Positions 9,414-19,061 are shown, counted from the first letter of the stretch. The stretch is 64,000 nt of DNA from Hyphobacterium indicum (GCF_003129605.1 NZ_QBDX01000004.1:496001-560000); one strand, 5' to 3'. Notes: generated by a model from the sequence alone, not told the origin. Numbers and translations: made by a program.

Positions 9414-11453
9414 ATGTCAGGTATCAGGATCGTCCGCGGCTTGGCGCTCATCGCCTTGCTTGCCGCTTTGACAGCCTGCGAGACAGCATCGCGTCCGGCG
9501 ATTGATCTCGGCGGCGGGCCGCTGACACGCCTGCCCGACACCACCCCGTCGACCAATCAGGGCGAGCGGCGCGCTGAGTCCAGCCAGACCATCCAGGATG
9601 CCAGCGAAAGCCGCGAGCTCACCGAGACCGTGCGTTATGGCGACGGCGTGCGCATCCGGCCGGGCCAACTCAGCTCCAACTCCCTGCCCAGCGGCGTTTA
9701 TACCGTCAATTTTGTCGATGCGCGGGTCGATGAAGCCGCGCAGACCATTTTCGGCGATCTGCTGGACGAATCCTATAATATCGACCCGCGCGTCCAGGGC
9801 CGTGTAACCGTCAATACACCCCGGCCCGTATCCCGCGAAGGGCTGCTGTCGCTGTTCGAAGCCAGCCTCTCGATCAACAACGCCGCGCTGGTGTTTGCCG
9901 ACGGGGCCTATCGCGTCATGCCCGCAGGTGAGGCGCAGACATCCGGCCTCGCCCGCTTTGCGACGGCCAGCCAGCCCGGCTGGGGTGTCACAGCCATCCC
10001 CCTCCGCTTCGTCTCTGCAACCGAAATCCGGACACTGATGGAATCAGTCGTCACGCGTCCTGGCGCCCTGCGCGCGGATCCGGCCCGCAACCTCCTCCTG
10101 ATCCTCGGCTCCGCGCCGGAGCGCAGGAACATGGCCGCAGCGGCGGAAGCCTTCGACGTCGACTGGATGGCCGGCATGTCAGTGGCAATGGTGCCATTGA
10201 TCAATGCCAGCGCCGATGACGTCATCCAGGAAATCCGTTCAATCTATTCGCCGGGCACCGACGGGAGTTCGGGCGCTTTGCGCCTGCAACGCATCGAACG
10301 CCTGAATGCCATTCTCGTCATTGCGCCCAGCCGCGAACTTCTCGACCAGGCGCGCGAGTGGATTGCGACACTGGATACAGGCGGAGCTGACGGTTCCACG
10401 CTCCGCGCCTATTTTCTTGAAAACGGAGAGGCCGAGGCGACAGCGGCCCTGTTAACCGAACTCTTGGGCGATGGCGTACTCGGCGGAGTCGCCCCCGATC
10501 TGGAATCAGGCACGGCGTCCTCGTCTGGCAGCGCATCGCGAACGGGCAACGCCAATGGCAGCATTCGCGTTATCGCTGACACCATCAATAACGCCATCCT
10601 TGTTCTTGCGGACCAACCGGGTCAGGCACTGGTCGAGCGCGCACTGGAATCCATTGACCGCACCCCTGTCCAGGTTGTCATCGAGGCGGTGATCGCCGAG
10701 GTCACCCTGAACGACACGCTGCGCTATGGGGTCCAGTTCTTCTTTGAAGGCGATGGTGTTGACGGCATAGCAGACACCAGCCGGGGCGGATTTGGCGTCG
10801 ACGGTTTTGATGCAAACGGCAATTTTCCCGGCTTCAACATGCTGCTTGAAACCGGCGGCGATGCCCGCGTGGCGCTGGATGCATTGTCACGCGTCACCGA
10901 TCTGACCGTGGTGTCCTCACCGACCGTTCTGGTCCGCGACAATCACACTGCAAACTTTCAGGTCGGTGACGAAGTTCCCATTGTCACGCGCCAGTCCAAT
11001 TCCGTGATCAACCCGGACTCACCAGTGGTCAATAATGTTGAATTCCGCGACACCGGCGTCCTGTTGACCGTGACGCCGCGCGTCTCGTCGACCGGCATGG
11101 TGACCATGGAAATCGAACAGGAAGTCTCCAATGTGGCCAGCGGCTCGGCCACCTCCCTGACGCCGACCATTTCCACCCGTTCACTCTCGACCACTGTTTC
11201 CATCCGGTCGGGACAGACGGTGATACTGGGCGGCCTGATCGATGAAAGCCGCGACAGTGGCCGCGACGGCATTCCGGGCATTGCCCGTATTCCTTTCATC
11301 GGCGATGCCCTGAGCCAGACCAACATCTCGACCACACGCACCGAATTGCTGATTTTCCTGACACCGCGCGTCATCGACAGTGATGAGGATGCCGCTGCGA
11401 TTACCAACGAGATCCGTCAGCGCATGGAGCTCCTGCGGCCGGAAACAAATTGA
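9414..11453 (+). CDS. gspD: Type II secretion system secretin GspD (lipoprotein form)
   Basis: The outer-membrane secretin pore of the type II secretion system, 679 aa. The signal peptide ends in LTAC with Cys22 as the predicted lipidation site, so this is a liposecretin like Pseudomonas HxcQ. Domains in order: N0 at about 92-170, N1 at about 190-250, N2 at about 255-322, N3 at about 328-418 with a Ser/Gly/Thr-rich insert near 364-383, then the secretin domain to about 670 with VPIVTRQ, VILGGLIDE and GIPGIARIPFIGDAL. AAGGG precedes the ATG. It heads the gsp operon; its stop overlaps the TTG start of gspO. No separate GspS-type pilotin is seen, in keeping with self-targeting by the lipid anchor. 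Confidence 0.96.
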   Translation: MSGIRIVRGLALIALLAALTACETASRPAIDLGGGPLTRLPDTTPSTNQGERRAESSQTIQDASESRELTETVRYGDGVRIRPGQLSSNSLPSGVYTVNFVDARVDEAAQTIFGDLLDESYNIDPRVQGRVTVNTPRPVSREGLLSLFEASLSINNAALVFADGAYRVMPAGEAQTSGLARFATASQPGWGVTAIPLRFVSATEIRTLMESVVTRPGALRADPARNLLLILGSAPERRNMAAAAEAFDVDWMAGMSVAMVPLINASADDVIQEIRSIYSPGTDGSSGALRLQRIERLNAILVIAPSRELLDQAREWIATLDTGGADGSTLRAYFLENGEAEATAALLTELLGDGVLGGVAPDLESGTASSSGSASRTGNANGSIRVIADTINNAILVLADQPGQALVERALESIDRTPVQVVIEAVIAEVTLNDTLRYGVQFFFEGDGVDGIADTSRGGFGVDGFDANGNFPGFNMLLETGGDARVALDALSRVTDLTVVSSPTVLVRDNHTANFQVGDEVPIVTRQSNSVINPDSPVVNNVEFRDTGVLLTVTPRVSSTGMVTMEIEQEVSNVASGSATSLTPTISTRSLSTTVSIRSGQTVILGGLIDESRDSGRDGIPGIARIPFIGDALSQTNISTTRTELLIFLTPRVIDSDEDAAAITNEIRQRMELLRPETN

Positions 11454-12211
11454 TCAGTTTCTATCTCGACGTTTTTCTTCTGGCGGCGAGCCCCTTCATC
11501 GGGAGCTTTATCACCGCGTCATCACGCAGCTGGCCCGACTGGATCCGGATCGCCTCCGGCCGGTCATCCTGTGATGCGTGCGGGCGGCGTCTCTCCCCGC
11601 TCGAGCTCATACCGGTGGTCAGCTTTCTGGTTCAGCGCGGCAAATGCCGGTCCTGCGGCGCACCGGTCTCCTGGATACATCCCGCTGGCGAGTTGCTGGC
11701 GCTTCTGGCCGGCATCCTCGCCGTGCTCGCATTCGATGGCGGCTGGACGTTCGCTGCCGCCATGTTCGGCTGGATACTTCTGTTCGGGGCATTGGTTGAT
11801 ATCCGGACCTTTCTCTTGCCCGATGTCGTGACCCTGGGGCTGATCCCGGCCGGCCTCGGAGTCAGCTATCTGGCGGGAGGGCTGGAAGCGGTCTCGCTCA
11901 ACGGCCTTGCGGCTCTGATCGGCTTTGCCAGCCTGGCGGTCATCAGCGCGGTTTATAAACGCCTTCGCGGCCGAGACGGCCTGGGTTTGGGAGACGCCAA
12001 GCTTCTGGCCGCCGGCGGCGCGTGGGCGGGACCGTTTGCGCTGCCATGGATTGTCATGCTGGGCGCGGGCGCGACGCTATTCATTGTTGCCATCGGTCAT
12101 GTTCTGGGCCGCAAGGCCACTGCCGATACCGCGGTTCCGCTGGGGCCCGGCCTCGCAGCGGGATGTTATCTGGCCTATTGTTTGCCGTCTCTGGTGCAGC
12201 CACTGACCTAG
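11450..12211 (+). CDS. gspO: Prepilin peptidase / N-methyltransferase GspO
   Basis: An inner-membrane aspartic peptidase of the A24A family, 253 aa, which cleaves the Gly-Phe or Gly-Met junction of pseudopilins and methylates the new N-terminus. The N-terminal cytoplasmic zinc-binding loop has two CxxC pairs (CDAC and CRSC). The two catalytic Asp motifs are LVDIRTFLLPD and GLGDAKLLAAGG. About seven hydrophobic segments follow. It appears to start at a TTG overlapping the gspD stop (TTGA). Its place directly after gspD is unusual: gspO is more often last or unlinked. It should process GspG, H, I, J and K encoded downstream. Confidence 0.95.
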   Translation: MISFYLDVFLLAASPFIGSFITASSRSWPDWIRIASGRSSCDACGRRLSPLELIPVVSFLVQRGKCRSCGAPVSWIHPAGELLALLAGILAVLAFDGGWTFAAAMFGWILLFGALVDIRTFLLPDVVTLGLIPAGLGVSYLAGGLEAVSLNGLAALIGFASLAVISAVYKRLRGRDGLGLGDAKLLAAGGAWAGPFALPWIVMLGAGATLFIVAIGHVLGRKATADTAVPLGPGLAAGCYLAYCLPSLVQPLT

Positions 12212-12223
12212 AAGGGATTTCGC

Positions 12224-14341
12224 GTGTTTAACCGGCAGGCTCTGCAGATTGGCCCCAGCCGCAGGCTACATCGAAAGCCGCGCAGCTTGTGGGCAGAGCC
12301 ATGGATGGTCTGGCGGGAAAATGCCTGGCGCGAACTGACCTGCCCGGCCTGCCTGACAACCGGATTGATGCCCAAGCGCCTCGACGCCAATCCGCCCTAC
12401 AAGCCGCGTGAACGCTACAATCTGTTCCAGTGCGAATCCTGCCAGACCCTCCATTATCCGGACGCTGAAGTCTTCGAATATGAAAGCCGCCGTGATGCGG
12501 ACCTGGCGCGCAAATTCTATCTGGAAGTCGGCGCCGGGCTGGATGCCATGATTGCACCGCTCGCCTGGGCAGCCCGCGGGGAGGTTGGAACCTTTCTGGA
12601 AGTCGGTGGCGGATACGGATTTTCTGTTGACTTCGCGAGCCGTGAACTGGGTTGGAAAGCCGCCAATATCGACCCGTCATTCCTTGCCCGGGCGGGCGCG
12701 TCGGATCTCGGCCACACCCATTATTCCGATTATCTCACGCCGGATCACAAACTGGCGGATCAATCCTTCGATCGTGTTCTGTCGTCGGAAGTGATCGAAC
12801 ATGTGAAGGACCCGGACGATTTCATCGCGTCCCTCACGGCCACGCTCGCTCCGGACGGTGTCCTTCTGTTGACGACACCGAATGCCGCCGGAGTGGCAAA
12901 GGGGGCGAGCCTCGAAACTCTTCTTCCCGTCATCACGGCCGGCCATCATCTGGTCATCTATTCGAAAGCCGGGCTGGAGGCGGTGCTGCGCCGCGCCGGA
13001 TATTCGCACATCTTCATCGAGGAAAAAGGCGTGACCCTCCATGCCGCGGCGTCACGCGCCGCTTTCGACGTTGATTTCGACGCCCGCCCGGACCGGAGCC
13101 GGCTGCAATCCTATCTCTCGGGGCGGCTGGAAGCGCTGGGCCGGGATCATGCGCTTTTTTCAGCGTTCGCCGTCCGGTTGTTGAAAGAATATGTGCATAC
13201 CGGCCAGTGGAAGGCGGCAGGCGTCGTCCGCGACCGCATCGCCCGCCGATGGCTGGATGACTATGGATTCAACCTGAATCTTCCCGATGGTCTCAAGCCG
13301 GAATTTGTCTCCATCGAGACCGGCCAGCGGCAAAGGCTGCGCAAATTTGCCGCCAACCATCCCTTTTCGCTTGCCATCGCGCTCTATTACTCAGCGCGGA
13401 TCGACCAGCACGACGGCAAGACCGCTCAGGCGGCAGAGGCCTTCCGGTCGGCAGCCCGTATCGCCATAACGCTTCAGGCTGTGTTCAATGCCATGTACGC
13501 CGCATGCCGCGAAACCGAAGACGCCGGATTGCGGGCCACAATTGCCGCCGCCGAAATCAGTGCCTCGCGAGACCCGGCCTATGCCAGCCACACATTGTTA
13601 TCTGTTGCCGGCAAGGCTGAAGGCCCGGTTTTGCCGGAATGGCGGCGGGTTGCCTGCCAGGTCTATGCTGCAGGCGCGCTGTCAGGACAGCACACGGCAG
13701 TGGCGGCAATCGAGCCCTATGTGCGCGGATGGCTTGAAAGTGCAAAAGACGAGGGGCGAGCACTGAATCCGGGAGAAGCCTATGCCGCAGGCGGTATCGG
13801 CGAAAAACTGCAGAGCGGCGGATGCGCTGATCAGGCTGTTTCCTGGTTTGAAACCGCCGAAAGAGGGATGACGGACCCCGCCGAGGCAGACATTTTCAGA
13901 CGCAAGGCCGCAGAATTGAAATCCGGGAAACCGGACCTCGGACCAAGGCTGATTGCGGCACTCAACTCTGATGCCCCGGAGACCGCCCAACCGGTTGGCG
14001 ACGCCTTGCTGAACATTCCTGTCACAGATCCTGAACTTGATGCGCCGGTCGCCTTTGCGCTCGGCCTGTATACGCTCAACGTCCGGCCCGACGCCGCAAG
14101 CGCCGTCAAATGGTTCGCCCGCGCAGCCGAACTTGCAGAAGGCGACGCGCGGCTGGAAGCCGAACTGCATCTTGCCCTGGCGGCAGACCGCCTTCCGGCC
14201 GGCCGGAGATCGAAAATTCTGCCGGACCTGATTCACCAGCTCGAGATCGCGACACCGGAAAGCAGCGATTTGGGGTCGCGGATCAAGGAGTTAACCGATA
14301 GGTATAGGCTGGAGAACGGGTCAATGGAGAAAACCACGTGA
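12224..14341 (+). CDS. SAM-dependent methyltransferase with zinc-ribbon N-terminus and helical-repeat C-terminus
   Basis: A 705-aa protein starting at GTG (AAGGGA upstream). Residues about 40-75 hold paired cysteines (CPAC and CESC) resembling the zinc knuckle of C-methyltransferases. A class I methyltransferase domain follows at about 115-270, with FLEVGGGYGF as the SAM-binding motif and SSEVIEHVKDPDDFI after it. The C-terminal half is alpha-helical and Ala/Glu-rich with TPR-like features. Relatives often act in polysaccharide or LPS biosynthesis. It lies inside the type II secretion operon, 12 bases after gspO, and its end overlaps the next gene by 4 bases (GTGA), so it is almost certainly co-translated with it. 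Its substrate is unknown. Confidence 0.75.
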   Translation: MFNRQALQIGPSRRLHRKPRSLWAEPWMVWRENAWRELTCPACLTTGLMPKRLDANPPYKPRERYNLFQCESCQTLHYPDAEVFEYESRRDADLARKFYLEVGAGLDAMIAPLAWAARGEVGTFLEVGGGYGFSVDFASRELGWKAANIDPSFLARAGASDLGHTHYSDYLTPDHKLADQSFDRVLSSEVIEHVKDPDDFIASLTATLAPDGVLLLTTPNAAGVAKGASLETLLPVITAGHHLVIYSKAGLEAVLRRAGYSHIFIEEKGVTLHAAASRAAFDVDFDARPDRSRLQSYLSGRLEALGRDHALFSAFAVRLLKEYVHTGQWKAAGVVRDRIARRWLDDYGFNLNLPDGLKPEFVSIETGQRQRLRKFAANHPFSLAIALYYSARIDQHDGKTAQAAEAFRSAARIAITLQAVFNAMYAACRETEDAGLRATIAAAEISASRDPAYASHTLLSVAGKAEGPVLPEWRRVACQVYAAGALSGQHTAVAAIEPYVRGWLESAKDEGRALNPGEAYAAGGIGEKLQSGGCADQAVSWFETAERGMTDPAEADIFRRKAAELKSGKPDLGPRLIAALNSDAPETAQPVGDALLNIPVTDPELDAPVAFALGLYTLNVRPDAASAVKWFARAAELAEGDARLEAELHLALAADRLPAGRRSKILPDLIHQLEIATPESSDLGSRIKELTDRYRLENGSMEKTT

Positions 14342-15390
14342 GCTGGCGGCGGTATATTCGGTGGATCAAGTGGCCGTGGCGGTGGGTTTTCGATCAACGC
14401 GAGCGCAAGGACTATATTGCTCAGGCATTTTCCCGGGGCATTGCCGCAATCATCGGATCGAAATCCATGGTTCGCCAGACCTGGGCGGGAAGCGGAACGC
14501 TGGATGGCGTTAATGACATCGCCATTCTCGTCACCTGGGATGCCAAAGGCCGCGTGCACGACTTCCTGATCGAACACATGCGGGCCCTGAAAGCCGCGGG
14601 CCGCACCGTTATTCTCGTTTCAAACAGCCCGAAGTTTCCGGATGACCAGGTCGAACGGGCCAGGCCGCATTGTACGCTGATCGCCTGGCGCCATAATCGC
14701 GGATATGATTTTGGCGCTTATCGTGACGGCATTCTGCTGGTGCCTGATTATGACGCGTTGAATTCGGTGATTTTCATCAATGACAGCATATACGGTCCCT
14801 TCCAGCCCCTGCGGCCGCTTCTGAAAAAGGCGAACGCCGCAAAAGCCGATGTCTGGGGCATGACCGACAGCTGGGACACACGCTGGCATTTACAGAGTTA
14901 TTTCCTGTTATTCCACAAACCGGCCCTGCAAAATGCGAAGGTCCGCGAAATGTGGGCGCGATGGAATCATGTCCAGTCCAAATCCTGGGTCGTCAACAAG
15001 CTGGAGATCGGCCTGACCGGAAAGCTCGAGACAGCGGGTCTCGCCTGTGCCGCGCTCTTTCCCTATCGCGATGAGGTTACAAAATTCGCTGCGACAGTCC
15101 GCGGCCAGGAAATCCTGACCGACGAAAACCTGGCAAAGCCGCATCGTGTTCTGCTGGAGCGGATGCTTGAACTCGCCGATGGCGGGGCACCGATGAATCC
15201 CTGTCACTTTTTCTGGGATCAGCTGATCTCCGACGGCTTCCCCTATCTCAAAAGGGAGGTCCTGACCCGAAACCCGATTGGCATGCCGCGGCTTTATGAA
15301 TGGAGCGATGTGGTCGCTGAGACAGGCCATTATGACCCCGAGACCATCGTCCGGCATTTGCGGGCCATTTCGAAAAACCGGGTGGTGTGA
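14338..15390 (+). CDS. RgpF-like (rhamnan synthesis protein F family) protein
   Basis: A 350-aa protein, GTG start overlapping the previous stop. Family features seen are NDIAILVTWDAKGRVHDFLI, the turn NRGYDFGAYRDGI and VIFINDSIYGPFQPL, all typical of the rhamnan synthesis F family, which is found in rhamnose-polysaccharide and LPS O-chain clusters. It pairs with the preceding methyltransferase, suggesting a two-gene glycan unit inside the secretion operon. The next gene, gspE, starts on the last base of its stop codon. A glycosyltransferase role is inferred from the family; acceptor and sugar are not known. Confidence 0.8.
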   Translation: MSWRRYIRWIKWPWRWVFDQRERKDYIAQAFSRGIAAIIGSKSMVRQTWAGSGTLDGVNDIAILVTWDAKGRVHDFLIEHMRALKAAGRTVILVSNSPKFPDDQVERARPHCTLIAWRHNRGYDFGAYRDGILLVPDYDALNSVIFINDSIYGPFQPLRPLLKKANAAKADVWGMTDSWDTRWHLQSYFLLFHKPALQNAKVREMWARWNHVQSKSWVVNKLEIGLTGKLETAGLACAALFPYRDEVTKFAATVRGQEILTDENLAKPHRVLLERMLELADGGAPMNPCHFFWDQLISDGFPYLKREVLTRNPIGMPRLYEWSDVVAETGHYDPETIVRHLRAISKNRVV

Positions 15391-17009
15391 TGGATCAGCC
15401 GGCGGACACAGGCTGGATCGAGACGATTGCAGGCTTGTCCGAAGCCGATATCAGCCGCGCGCGGCGCCTTTCCGCCGAGACCGGCGAACGGCTGGCGCGA
15501 TCCCTGAAACGTCTCGGCGCGGCCTCCGACATCGCGATCGCCAATGCATTGGCGGCTTTCACAGGCCTGGAACGCATTGGCACCTCCGGATTTCCGGCTC
15601 AACCGGTGACAGCGGGCGGCATTTCCACGCAATTCCTCCTGGAATCATCGGCCCTGCCCATCAGCGAAGATGACAACGCCATCGTGCTGGCCGTTGCGGA
15701 TCCGACCGACATGTCGCCCGTCGAGGGGGTCCGGCTGGCCTCGGGAAAACCGGTGGCATTGAAAGTCGCGGCTTTCGCCGACATCGAGGAAGCGCATGCC
15801 CGGCTCTACGGCGCAGAAAAAGTACTGGCCGACATTGTTGATGATGATTTCGGCGACGGCGAGGAGCTGAAAGACCTCGCAAGTGAAGCCCCCGTTGTAC
15901 GTCTGGTGAACGACCTGTTTGCGGACGCGCTCAAATCGCGCGCATCGGATATTCATGTCGAACCCTTCCGCGACCGGCTGCGGATCCGCTTTCGTATCGA
16001 CGGCGTGCTGCACAACCGCCCGTCGCCGAAAGCCGCCCTGACGCGCCTTGTCACCAGCCGCATCAAGATTCTCGCCAGCCTCGATATCGCCGAGCGGCGC
16101 CGCCCACAGGACGGCAGGGCACGCGTCACCATTGCCGGCAGCGCCCTGGATTTGCGTGTGGCGACCGCACCGACCGCCCATGGCGAAAGCGTGACAATCC
16201 GCCTGCTGGAAGACCGGGATACACAGGTAAAGCTGGACGATCTGGGTCTGTCACCGGCCCAGCGCGATCATCTGACCGCCCATCTCGCGGCGCCATACGG
16301 GCTGATTCTGGTCACCGGCCCGACCGGCTCGGGGAAAACGACGACGCTTGCGGGCGCGCTGGATCAGCTGAACACGTCCGACCGAAAACTGATCTCGATC
16401 GAGGACCCCATCGAATACCAGATCGAGGGCGTCAACCAGATCGCCGTGAATGCGCCAATCGGCCTCACTTTCGCCAGCGTGTTGCGCTCGATCCTGCGCC
16501 ATGATCCGGATGTCATCGTCGTTGGCGAATTGCGCGACGGCGAGACCGCCGAAATTGCCGTCAATGCCGCCCTGACCGGCCACTTGGTGCTCGCAACCGT
16601 TCACACCAATACGGCATCGGGAGCCGCGCCGCGCCTGATTGACATGGGCGTGGATCCCGCCCTGCTCCGCTCCACCCTGCGCCTGTCCATTGCCCAGCGT
16701 CTGGTGCGCCAGCTCTGCCCGGAATGCCGCGCTCCGGCCCCCCCGCCGGCCGGTCTCAAATCCGCCTGGAAAGCCGTGGGTTGTGATCATTGCGCGCAGA
16801 CCGGATATCTGGGCCGTATCGGTGTTTTTGAGTTTATCGACATGAAGGATGAATTGGCCGATGCGTTGAAGCCGGGCGTGGCCTCATCCGAAATCGAAAA
16901 ACTCGCCCGCAAGAAGAAGATGGCCTCCATCCGGGACGATGCGCGCCAGAAGATCGAAGCCGGCATTACCAGCGCTGAAGAAGTCGATCGCGTCCTCGGT
17001 GTGATCTGA
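15390..17009 (+). CDS. gspE: Type II secretion ATPase GspE
   Basis: The cytoplasmic assembly ATPase that drives pseudopilus extension, 539 aa. An N-terminal GspE/MshE-like domain is followed by ASDIHVEPF, Walker A GPTGSGKT at residues 310-317, the Asp box around ISIEDPIEYQ, and Walker B/His box DVIVVGELRDGETAEIA. The C-terminal metal-binding cysteines are CPEC and CDHC. Two starts are possible, GTG at 15387 and ATG at 15390; ATG forms a TGATG overlap with the RgpF-like gene and was chosen. Its last base is the first of gspF. Confidence 0.97.
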   Translation: MDQPADTGWIETIAGLSEADISRARRLSAETGERLARSLKRLGAASDIAIANALAAFTGLERIGTSGFPAQPVTAGGISTQFLLESSALPISEDDNAIVLAVADPTDMSPVEGVRLASGKPVALKVAAFADIEEAHARLYGAEKVLADIVDDDFGDGEELKDLASEAPVVRLVNDLFADALKSRASDIHVEPFRDRLRIRFRIDGVLHNRPSPKAALTRLVTSRIKILASLDIAERRRPQDGRARVTIAGSALDLRVATAPTAHGESVTIRLLEDRDTQVKLDDLGLSPAQRDHLTAHLAAPYGLILVTGPTGSGKTTTLAGALDQLNTSDRKLISIEDPIEYQIEGVNQIAVNAPIGLTFASVLRSILRHDPDVIVVGELRDGETAEIAVNAALTGHLVLATVHTNTASGAAPRLIDMGVDPALLRSTLRLSIAQRLVRQLCPECRAPAPPPAGLKSAWKAVGCDHCAQTGYLGRIGVFEFIDMKDELADALKPGVASSEIEKLARKKKMASIRDDARQKIEAGITSAEEVDRVLGVI

Positions 17010-18205
17010 TGGCGCTGTTCGCCGTATCCGCAATCCGGCCTGATGGCGGCGAGGAAGTTGTCCGCATTGAAGCCGCCGACACGGCAGGCGCAGCGGCGGC
17101 CGTTTCCGCACGGGGCCTGACGCCGATCCGCGTCAGACCCGCACGGGAAGCGCCACAGAAACAGGCGTCCGGCCGCGCCCGGAAAATGGCAACGCGCCTG
17201 GCCCGCGAATTATCCGTCCTCACCGCGGCCGGGCTCAGCATCGAACCCGCGCTTGCGGCCCTGTCCCGTCATGCCGCGGAAAAGCAGCTGAAAAACGCGG
17301 CGGATGTGCTGCTGGCAGATATCCGCAGCGGCGCGTCCCTGTCGGAAGCCTTCGCCAGGCGGCCGGAGCTGTTCCCCTCTCCGTTTCCGGAAATCGCAGA
17401 GGCGGGTGAGGCGGGCGGGGCGCTTGGCAAGGCACTGGGCCAGCTGGCCGATGCCCGCGAAAGGCGGGAGGCTGTCGAGGCGAATATCCGCGGCGCACTG
17501 GCTTATCCGGCCTTTCTGATGATTATGGCCATAGGCGCCATTTCCGGCCTTCTGGTTTTTGTCATTCCGCGATTTGAAGGCTTGTTTGACCAGATCGGGC
17601 GCGAAATTCCGCCGCAGGCGGCTTTTGTATTTGGGGCAGCAGATTTCATTGGAACCTACGGACCGTGGGTATTGGCCATCCTCGCCGTGTCGATCCTTGC
17701 CTGGCGCTGGGCATTGGCCCGGCCCGCTTTTCGCGAGGCGTATGACCGCTGGCTGTTAAGCCTGCCGATTCTGGGACCGGCACTGCGCACCATGATTGCC
17801 GCGCGATTCTGCCGGGTATTGTCCCTCCTGCTGGAAAACGGACTCTCCGCGGTTCCCGCCTTGCGGCTGGCGTCACGGGCCGCCGGCAATCGCTGGGCGG
17901 TTCGCCGCCTGACCGAAGCCCTGGCGGAGGTGCGCACGGGCAAGGGGTTTTCCGATCGCGTCGAGGCCTCAGACGTATTGCCCCCTCTGGCGGCGGAATT
18001 GCTCTCGGTAGGGGAGGAGACGGGCGATCTGGGCGCAGCTTCCGGCCGGCTTGCGTCCTTCTACGAGACACAGTTTGAACAAAATGCCCGGCTTGTCTCG
18101 CGCATTGTCGAGCCAGCGGTTATCGTGTTTGCCGGCCTTGCTATTGGCAGTGTGATCGTGTCGATTCTGTCGGCTCTGGTCAGCATCAACGAAATCGACT
18201 TCTAG
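17009..18205 (+). CDS. gspF: Type II secretion inner-membrane platform protein GspF
   Basis: The polytopic platform protein of the T2SS inner-membrane complex, 398 aa. Two cytoplasmic GspF repeats are seen (about 60-180 and 265-385; in the first ARELSVLTAAGLSIEPALAAL, in the second MIAARFCRVLSLLLENGLS), each followed by hydrophobic segments near 170-195, 215-235 and 370-390. The ATG overlaps the gspE stop (TGATG). It should contact GspE and GspL. The family assignment is secure from sequence and neighbours. Confidence 0.96.
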   Translation: MALFAVSAIRPDGGEEVVRIEAADTAGAAAAVSARGLTPIRVRPAREAPQKQASGRARKMATRLARELSVLTAAGLSIEPALAALSRHAAEKQLKNAADVLLADIRSGASLSEAFARRPELFPSPFPEIAEAGEAGGALGKALGQLADARERREAVEANIRGALAYPAFLMIMAIGAISGLLVFVIPRFEGLFDQIGREIPPQAAFVFGAADFIGTYGPWVLAILAVSILAWRWALARPAFREAYDRWLLSLPILGPALRTMIAARFCRVLSLLLENGLSAVPALRLASRAAGNRWAVRRLTEALAEVRTGKGFSDRVEASDVLPPLAAELLSVGEETGDLGAASGRLASFYETQFEQNARLVSRIVEPAVIVFAGLAIGSVIVSILSALVSINEIDF

Positions 18206-18214
18206 AGGGTCAGA

Positions 18215-18616
18215 ATGCCTCGCAATCAAACCGCCCCGAAAGACCGCCGCGCCGGATATTCACTGACCGAAATCATGGTGGTTCTGGTCATCATCGGCCT
18301 GTTGGTGGCATTGGTCGGCCCGCAGCTGTTCCGCTTTGTCGGACGCGCGAACAGCGATACGGCCGAAGCACAAATCGAGAGCATATCGACGCAGCTCAGC
18401 TTCTACCGGCTGGAAAATGGTGACTATCCGGACAGTGCTCAGGGCCTGTCTGCACTCGTTCTGGAAGATGGTCAGCCGGTTCCGGATGATCCCTGGGACC
18501 GTGCTTATGTCTATGAGTATATCGGCCCGGGCAGAGCCCGGATCGGGACCTATGGGCGGGACGGAGAGGAAGGCGGCGAAGGCGAAGATGCAGACATCTT
18601 CCGGAACCTCCAGTAA
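18215..18616 (+). CDS. gspG: Major pseudopilin GspG
   Basis: The main subunit of the T2SS pseudopilus, 133 aa. A short basic leader ends in RAG and the mature part begins YSLTEIMVVLVIIGLLVAL, with Glu at +5 and the hydrophobic assembly helix. Further on are YRLENGDYPDSAQGLSAL and DPWDRAYVYEY, conserved in GspG. The C-terminal tail is rich in Gly, Glu and Asp (GEEGGEGEDAD), in keeping with the calcium-binding end of the family. It follows gspF by 9 bases and is processed by GspO. The gspH gene begins inside its 3' end. Confidence 0.96.
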   Translation: MPRNQTAPKDRRAGYSLTEIMVVLVIIGLLVALVGPQLFRFVGRANSDTAEAQIESISTQLSFYRLENGDYPDSAQGLSALVLEDGQPVPDDPWDRAYVYEYIGPGRARIGTYGRDGEEGGEGEDADIFRNLQ

Positions 18617-19061
18617 TCGCGCCGGCTTCACGCTTACCGAACTTCTTGCCGCGCTCATTGTGCTGGGTCTCGCCGTAGCGCTGGTGGCACCCATGCTGTT
18701 CCGCAACAGCCCGGCGCGCGACCTGCGGCAGTCGGTCGAGGTCTTCGAGACAGCGGCGCGCATGGCACGGACCGAAGCCCGCCTGTCAGGCCGGGATACA
18801 GTGTTGAGTGTGGATCTGGACGCCCGCACAGTGACCATTTTGCCAAGTGAGCGTGGATTTCAGCTCGTCAGAAGCATCGAATTGCGCGCGACCGTTGCCG
18901 ATCAGGAACTCGATGGAAACATCGCCTCTGTCCGGTTCTTCCCGGAAGGCGCGACGACCGGCGGGGTTTTCCTGTTCACACTGGACGAAAACGAGCGCGC
19001 CGTCCGCATCAGCTGGCTGACCGGCCAGACGGAGAGGCTGGAAGCTGATGAAGTCGAATAG
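18588..19061 (+). CDS. gspH: Minor pseudopilin GspH
   Basis: A 157-aa pseudopilin with prepilin site NRAG/FTLTELLAALIVLGLAV. The frame is open much further upstream, but the ATG at 18588, inside the last codons of gspG, places the leader at a normal length (MQTSSGTSSNRAG) and was chosen. A globular beta-rich domain follows (RMARTEARLSGRDTVLSVDL), typical of GspH/FimT. The gene overlaps gspG by 29 bases and gspI by 14, so expression is probably coupled. It likely sits near the pseudopilus tip. Confidence 0.9.
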   Translation: MQTSSGTSSNRAGFTLTELLAALIVLGLAVALVAPMLFRNSPARDLRQSVEVFETAARMARTEARLSGRDTVLSVDLDARTVTILPSERGFQLVRSIELRATVADQELDGNIASVRFFPEGATTGGVFLFTLDENERAVRISWLTGQTERLEADEVE

